Shown here one piece after another: positions 47,341-52,530 of a stretch of DNA of 52,530 bases. Positions within the stretch are counted from its first letter, which is position 1; the number at the start of each line of letters is the position of its first letter. Below the pieces are notes generated by a model, which did no database searches, was not told where the DNA came from, and was given only the letters and a program-made list of their open reading frames with translations. The stretch is from Salsuginibacillus halophilus (lineage in GTDB: Bacteria > Bacillota > Bacilli > Bacillales > Marinococcaceae). Position numbers and translations under genes: made by a program. The stretch lies in assembly GCF_003014715.1 (NCBI RefSeq), contig NZ_PYAV01000017.1, forward strand, positions 1 to 52,530. The letters run 5' to 3'.

Positions 47341-48149
47341 TCAGCATGAAACATAAAACGAAAGTGATGGGTATTTTAAACGCTACCCCGGATTCATTTT
47401 CCGACGGGGGTGCTTACAACCAAATTGATGAGGCTGTTCGCCGGGCACAGGAGATGGAAGCTGAAGGAGCGGATATGATTGATATCGGCGGAGAATCCAC
47501 CCGCCCAGGTGCCGAAGAAGTATCAAAGGATGTGGAGCAGGCCCGGGTGCTTCCGGTCATTGAAGCAGTTTCTGCTGCTGTAAACGTGCCGGTTTCTATT
47601 GATACGTATAAAGCCGACACAGCTGAGCGTGCTGTTGCAGCAGGGGCATCCATGATTAATGACGTGTGGGGTGCACGACGTGAACCAGCAATCGCTGATG
47701 TCGCTTTTCGTTATCAAGTACCATTGATCGTGATGCACAACCAGAGCGAAGCGGTGTATGAAAACAATATCGTGGCAAGCGTCATCTCCGGGCTGCGCGA
47801 ATCAATTGCAATCTGTCGAGAGCGTGGCGTTCCGAGTGAACACATTATTTTAGACCCGGGGATTGGCTTTGGGAAAACGTACGAACATAATCTGGAAATT
47901 ATGCGGCGTCTCGGGGAAATCACCGCACTCGGTTATGAAGTACTGCTTGGCACATCGCGAAAATCGCTCATTGCAAAAACGCTTGACCTTCCTGTGGACG
48001 AGCGTGTTGAAGGTACAGCTGCTACTATATGTCTCGGGATTGAGCGCGGGTGCGGGATTGTCCGGGTTCATGATGTACAGGAAATGGTTCGTACTGCACG
48101 GATGATGGATGCAATGCTAGGAACAGAGGAGGCGACTACCATTGGATAA
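47337..48149 (+). CDS. folP: Dihydropteroate synthase
   Basis: FolP (Sul) joins 4-aminobenzoate to 6-hydroxymethyl-dihydropterin diphosphate; it is the target of sulfonamides. The motifs MGILNATPDSFSDGG, DIGGESTRPGA, DPGIGFGKT and the C-terminal VRVHDV are all intact. The start ATG overlaps the pabC stop; an ATG at 47346 is an alternative, and the 270-residue form has the family-like length. The end overlaps folB by 8 bp. Confidence 0.96.
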   Translation: MISMKHKTKVMGILNATPDSFSDGGAYNQIDEAVRRAQEMEAEGADMIDIGGESTRPGAEEVSKDVEQARVLPVIEAVSAAVNVPVSIDTYKADTAERAVAAGASMINDVWGARREPAIADVAFRYQVPLIVMHNQSEAVYENNIVASVISGLRESIAICRERGVPSEHIILDPGIGFGKTYEHNLEIMRRLGEITALGYEVLLGTSRKSLIAKTLDLPVDERVEGTAATICLGIERGCGIVRVHDVQEMVRTARMMDAMLGTEEATTIG

Positions 48150-48504
48150 AATTTTCATGAATAAAATGGAGTTTTATGGTTATCACGGAGCGTTTGCTGA
48201 AGAAAATAAACTTGGCCAGCGCTTTTATGTCGATGTAGAACTTGAAGCAGACTTATCCAAAGCAGCAGCGTCCGACGATTTAGCAGAAAGTGTAGATTAT
48301 GCCGAAGTGTATGAAACCGTAAAATCAGTCGTAGAAGGCCCGCCTTTCAACTTAGTCGAGGCGATTGTACAGGCTGTGCTCAATAAAATTTTTCAAGCAT
48401 TTTCGATTGTCGAACGAGCAACTGTGAAAGTCATTAAACCTGACCCGCCGATCCCGGGGCATTACGATTCAGTCGCGGTTGAAATGACGAGGGAGCGCGG
48501 ATGA
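48142..48504 (+). CDS. folB: Dihydroneopterin aldolase
   Basis: FolB converts 7,8-dihydroneopterin to 6-hydroxymethyl-7,8-dihydropterin and glycolaldehyde. The 120-residue protein has FYGYHGAFAEENKLGQRFYVD with the active-site glutamate, the SVDYAEVY segment, and the conserved lysine-containing KVIKPDPPIPG near the end. It starts at TTG 48142 inside the end of folP with GGAGGCGAC upstream. folK follows immediately. Confidence 0.95.
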   Translation: MDKIFMNKMEFYGYHGAFAEENKLGQRFYVDVELEADLSKAAASDDLAESVDYAEVYETVKSVVEGPPFNLVEAIVQAVLNKIFQAFSIVERATVKVIKPDPPIPGHYDSVAVEMTRERG

Positions 48505-49041
48505 ATGATGGACAATGAAGTTTTTATCGCTCTCGGTTCAAACATAGGGAACCGGGAGCATTATTTGGAAGAAGCGCTTCGTTTATTAACGCTAGATGAA
48601 GGGCTTAGCCTTACCGGGACCTCTTCGGTCTATGAAACTGCACCGGTGGGGTTAGTCGATCAGCCGCCTTTTTTAAATATGGCAGCATCATTAACAACGA
48701 CTTATACATCAGAAGAAGTTTTAAAAACCACCCAGCGCATTGAGCAGCAGCTTGATCGTACCCATGAAAAACGCTGGGGTCCGCGCACAATCGACCTTGA
48801 CATTCTCATGTACAACCAAGAAAATATTCAACGTAGCCACTTATCGATTCCGCACCCTAGACTAACAGAACGTGCCTTTGTACTGGTACCGCTGGTTGAA
48901 GTAGCTGCTGCCGTCAAGGTGCCTGGTGCTGGTAAAACGGTCGCAGAGCTGTTGTCCTGCTTAGGTGAAGACGAGAAGGAAGGGGTGCGTTTATGGAAGA
49001 AGTTAAATGGGCCGGCCGGGTTCGGGCGTTTCGAAAGCTGA
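48505..49041 (+). CDS. folK: 6-hydroxymethyl-7,8-dihydropterin pyrophosphokinase
   Basis: FolK transfers pyrophosphate from ATP to the pterin before the FolP reaction. The motifs FIALGSNIGNREHYLEEALR, SSVYETAPVG, the pterin-site PFLNMAA and the catalytic GPRTIDLDILMY are present. Two ATGs (48505 and 48508) directly follow the folB stop; the ribosome binding site GAGGGAGCG suits either. Its last 49 bp overlap yazB. Length 178 residues. Confidence 0.95.
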   Translation: MMDNEVFIALGSNIGNREHYLEEALRLLTLDEGLSLTGTSSVYETAPVGLVDQPPFLNMAASLTTTYTSEEVLKTTQRIEQQLDRTHEKRWGPRTIDLDILMYNQENIQRSHLSIPHPRLTERAFVLVPLVEVAAAVKVPGAGKTVAELLSCLGEDEKEGVRLWKKLNGPAGFGRFES

Positions 49042-49196
49042 AAGGATACACTCAAGAGGATTTGGCCGGTCAAATCGGGGTATCTGTTTCTCTACTTGGA
49101 AGCATTGAACGCGGCATGCGCGAACTTGATGAAACGACGCTACAAAAAATTATTGAAGTGCTTGGGATTACAAAAGAAGAGCTCCGCTCAAAATAG
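48993..49196 (+). CDS. yazB: XRE-family helix-turn-helix protein (YazB)
   Basis: YazB is a 67-residue single-domain HTH protein of the Cro/C1 type, with FRKLKGYTQEDLAGQIGVSV as the helix-turn-helix core (GVSVSLLGSIERG forms the recognition helix region). It is probably a transcription regulator, but its targets are unknown in bacilli. It overlaps the end of folK by 49 bp in another frame, the same arrangement as in B. subtilis, and precedes dusB by 21 bp. AAGGAAGGGGTG serves as ribosome binding site. Confidence 0.9.
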   Translation: MEEVKWAGRVRAFRKLKGYTQEDLAGQIGVSVSLLGSIERGMRELDETTLQKIIEVLGITKEELRSK

Positions 49197-49217
49197 AGCG
49201 CTGGAGGTGCAGAACAT

Positions 49218-50219
49218 ATGTTAAACATCGGCGGAATCGAAATGAAAAATCGGGTGGTGCTTGCGCCGATGGCAGGGGTGTGCAACCCTGCATTCCGGTT
49301 AATTGCCAAAGAGTTCGGTACAGGCTTGGTTTGTGCAGAAATGGTGAGTGACAAAGCCATATTACACGAGAACGAAAAATCACTGCAGATGCTGTATGTG
49401 GATGAACGTGAAAAACCGCTCAGCCTGCAAATTTTTGGCGGTACTGAAGAGACGATGGTTGAAGCAGCGCAAGTTGTTGACCAGCAGACGAACGCAGATA
49501 TTATTGATATTAATATGGGCTGTCCGGTACCAAAGATTACAAAATGTGATGCTGGTGCACGCTGGCTGTTAGATCCGGATAAAATTTACCGCATGGTGTC
49601 AGTTGCGGCTAAAAGTGTAGACAAGCCGGTTACAGTAAAAATGCGGATGGGCTGGGATGATGACCATATTTATGCACTTGAAAATGCCCAGGCGATTCAA
49701 GAAGCCGGCGGGCAGGCAGTAGCAGTCCACGGACGGACGCGTCTGCAGATGTATGAAGGAACAGCAGATTGGGATATTTTGAAACAGGTGAAAGATTCCG
49801 TTAACATTCCAGTGATCGGTAACGGCGATGTTAAAACGCCGCAGGACGCACAGCGTATGCTTGATGAAACTGGCGTAGACGGTGTCATGATCGGCCGTGC
49901 AGCTTTAGGAAACCCGTGGATGCTGTATAACACAATTCATTACTTAGAAACGGGCGAATTAAAAGGTGAACCGACCGTCCGTGAAAAGATGGATGTCTGC
50001 ATGGTGCATATGGATCGTTTGATCAACTTAAAAGGTGAAAATGTCGCCGTCCGGGAAATGCGCAAACATGCTGCATGGTATTTAAAAGGTGTACGCAAAA
50101 GCTCAAGCCTCCGGGATGAAATCAATCAGTTGAACACTCGTAACGAAGTCGAGCATGCCGTGTACAACTTTGTGGAAGAAGTCGAAGCAAGAGAGGCTGA
50201 AAATCAGCCGGTCGGCTAA
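49218..50219 (+). CDS. dusB: tRNA-dihydrouridine synthase B
   Basis: DusB is an FMN-dependent reductase that makes dihydrouridine in the D-loop of tRNAs. The TIM-barrel shows VLAPMAGVCNPAFRLIAKEF, INMGCPVPKITKCDAGA with the catalytic cysteine, VTVKMRMGWDD, VHGRTR and MIGRAALGNPW. Length is 333 residues. The ATG follows GGAGGTG. It closes the folate operon; a structured spacer separates it from lysS. Confidence 0.95.
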   Translation: MLNIGGIEMKNRVVLAPMAGVCNPAFRLIAKEFGTGLVCAEMVSDKAILHENEKSLQMLYVDEREKPLSLQIFGGTEETMVEAAQVVDQQTNADIIDINMGCPVPKITKCDAGARWLLDPDKIYRMVSVAAKSVDKPVTVKMRMGWDDDHIYALENAQAIQEAGGQAVAVHGRTRLQMYEGTADWDILKQVKDSVNIPVIGNGDVKTPQDAQRMLDETGVDGVMIGRAALGNPWMLYNTIHYLETGELKGEPTVREKMDVCMVHMDRLINLKGENVAVREMRKHAAWYLKGVRKSSSLRDEINQLNTRNEVEHAVYNFVEEVEAREAENQPVG

Positions 50220-50235
50220 GAAATAGAAAGAATGA

Positions 50236-50329
50236 GAAGAGCGTCTACCGCTCGCCTGTAACCGGCGCCGGCGGGTTGTTTCAGCCTGCTTGTGTTCATT
50301 GAGGCGTTTTATGTGGCGCTCTTCTTTTT
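50236..50329 (+). other. Structured spacer with terminator-like closing stem before lysS
   Basis: GAAGAGCGTC (50236-50245) pairs with GGCGCTCTTC (50315-50324, one G-T pair) and TTTTT follows. The roughly 70-base enclosed region contains a further palindrome CCGGCGCCGG. It could be a terminator with a very long loop, or a small structured leader RNA controlling lysS. No T-box sequence is present. Confidence 0.5.
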
Positions 50330-50361
50330 GCGTAAACCTAACACGCTCTTAAAGGAGATGA

Positions 50362-51870
<1,509 letters not shown>

Positions 51871-51880
51871 TTTACACAAT

Positions 51881-51919
51881 AAACCGCAGCTGCTTTTTAT
51901 AAGCCGCTGCGGTTTATTT
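51881..51919. terminator. Terminator after lysS
   Basis: Perfect 10-bp stem AAACCGCAGC / GCTGCGGTTT with T-rich flank. Confidence 0.88.
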
Positions 51920-51976
51920 ATCATATTGATGAAGAAAGCGTAACAGCGGTCAACAACATGAATGTTAAAAATCCAT

Positions 51977-52006
51977 TTGACGAAACCCGGATTGTTTTGC
52001 TACATT
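51977..52006 (+). promoter_or_regulatory. rRNA operon promoter, first of three candidates
   Basis: TTGACG and TACATT with 18-bp spacing, about 335 bp upstream of 16S. The 470-bp gap between lysS and 16S holds the lysS terminator, three promoter-like sites and the rRNA leader. Confidence 0.55.
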
Positions 52007-52075
52007 AGTTCGCGGTGCTTCGTGAGGTGCAAATTCAATTTTTTAAAATGAATATAAAAAAATTCATTTTAACCC

Positions 52076-52104
52076 TTGCACGCGTTAAGCTGTGATGATA
52101 TATT
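52076..52104 (+). promoter_or_regulatory. rRNA operon promoter, second candidate
   Basis: TTGCAC and TATATT with 17-bp spacing, preceded by a very A/T-rich stretch (52030-52070) that could act as an UP element. Confidence 0.6.
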
Positions 52105-52178
52105 ACTTTATGTCGCTGATCACGGCGACGCCAACACATCAAATAAACAACAAAAGAAAAAATAACTTAAAAAAGTTG

Positions 52179-52207
52179 TTGACTTCTTCTTGGTTATTTG
52201 ATAAATT
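52179..52207 (+). promoter_or_regulatory. rRNA operon promoter, third candidate
   Basis: TTGACT and TAAATT with 17-bp spacing, preceded by an A-rich tract at 52141-52175. This is the promoter closest to 16S. Confidence 0.65.
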
Positions 52208-52240
52208 ATAAAAGTCGCTGAAAACGAGCGAGCAAAACAT

Positions 52241-52341
52241 TTGCCCTTTGAAAACTGAATGAAAGCAAGTGCGCCCGTCAATTTAATTGACGTTAAACGA
52301 AACACATCAAATCCCTTCGATTTGATTGATGCCAAGCATCA
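52241..52341 (+). other. rRNA leader: antitermination box and processing stems
   Basis: TTGCCCTTTGAAAACTGAA at 52240-52258 resembles the boxA region found before 16S in bacilli. Two inverted repeats follow: GTCAAT-TT-AATTGAC at about 52277-52291, and CATCAAATC-CCTTC-GATTTGATTGATG at about 52305-52331, likely parts of the precursor processing structure. Confidence 0.6.
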
Positions 52342-52530
52342 CTTTATCGGAGAGTTTGATCCTGGCTCAGGACGAACGCTGGCGGTGTGCCTAATACATG
52401 CAAGTCGAGCGCGTGAAACCAGTTGATTCCCTTCGGGGATGACGCTGGTGGATCGAGCGGCGGACGGGTGAGTAACACGTGGGCAACCTGCCCTGCAGAT
52501 CGGGATAACCCCGGGAAACCGGGGCTAATA
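52342..52530 (+). rRNA. rrs: 16S ribosomal RNA, 5' end (partial)
   Basis: The gene opens with TTTATCGGAGAGTTTGATCC and CTGGCTCAGGACGAACGCTG, the universal start of 16S rRNA, and runs past the end of the window. The V1 stretch (GCGCGTGAAACCAGTTGATT and following) is of the kind seen in halo-alkaliphilic Bacillaceae, as far as memory serves. The exact mature 5' end is within a few bases. Confidence 0.96.

Overview
The window is a stretch of chromosome from a spore-forming member of the Bacillaceae, lying close to the replication origin on the right arm. The evidence is gene order: from the 3' end of one rRNA operon to the 5' end of the next it follows the Bacillus subtilis rrnA-yaaO-tmk ... dusB-lysS-rrn segment almost gene for gene. 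Sporulation genes (yabG, spoVG, fin, spoVT, yabP, yabQ, spoIIE, yabT) rule out non-sporulating relatives. The 16S rRNA start and the acidic tails of FtsH and Ctc hint at a halophilic or alkaliphilic genus such as Salisediminibacterium or Alkalicoccus; that placement is an inference from memory of such sequences, not a search. Every protein gene except abrB is on the + strand, co-directional with replication and with both rRNA operons.

Layout. 1-440: end of 23S, 5S rRNA and a strong terminator. 570-7310: arginine/lysine/ornithine decarboxylase-like yaaO, tmk, the c-di-AMP receptor darA, holB, ricT, yabA, trmN6, yazA and rsmI (DNA precursor supply, replication control, RNA modification). 7360-7860: abrB, alone on the minus strand, with a recognisable sigma-A promoter and two perfect Spo0A boxes. 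7864-10675: a two-gene insertion relative to B. subtilis, a NurA-type nuclease followed by a HerA-type DNA-pumping ATPase. 10680-16520: a methionine T-box riboswitch and metS, tatD, rnmV, rsmA, a tiny membrane protein and yabG. 16600-24080: veg, ispE, purR, ridA, spoVG, glmU, prs, ctc, pth, fin. 24430-32430: mfd, spoVT, yabN/mazG, rqcP, yabP, yabQ, divIC, yabR. 32520-40345: tRNA-Met, spoIIE, yabS, yabT, a two-gene threonine/serine exporter-like pair (also absent from B. subtilis here), tilS, hpt. 40410-51870: ftsH, coaX, hslO, the folate operon pabB-pabA-pabC-folP-folB-folK, yazB, dusB, lysS. 51870-52530: rRNA promoters, leader and the first part of 16S rRNA.

How it works together. This is mostly housekeeping: translation (metS, lysS, rRNA, tRNA and rRNA modification, ribosome rescue through pth and rqcP), nucleotide and PRPP metabolism (tmk, prs, hpt, purR), folate and CoA synthesis, cell-wall precursors (glmU), and DNA repair (mfd, nurA-herA). 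A layer of sporulation genes is interleaved and their promoters can be read directly: sigma-H type before spoVG, sigma-G type before spoVT, a 21-bp-spaced Spo0A-dependent type before spoIIE, and possibly sigma-K before yabG.

The least ordinary items are the NurA-HerA pair between abrB and metS, a 14-codon leader ORF with a consensus ribosome binding site immediately before hslO, an undescribed structured spacer before lysS, a conserved-looking 56-residue membrane protein after rsmA, and several missing B. subtilis neighbours (csfB, xpaC, yaaN, yaaR, yabE, sspF, yabM, yacD, cysK). I saw no insertion sequences, prophage genes or CRISPR arrays.
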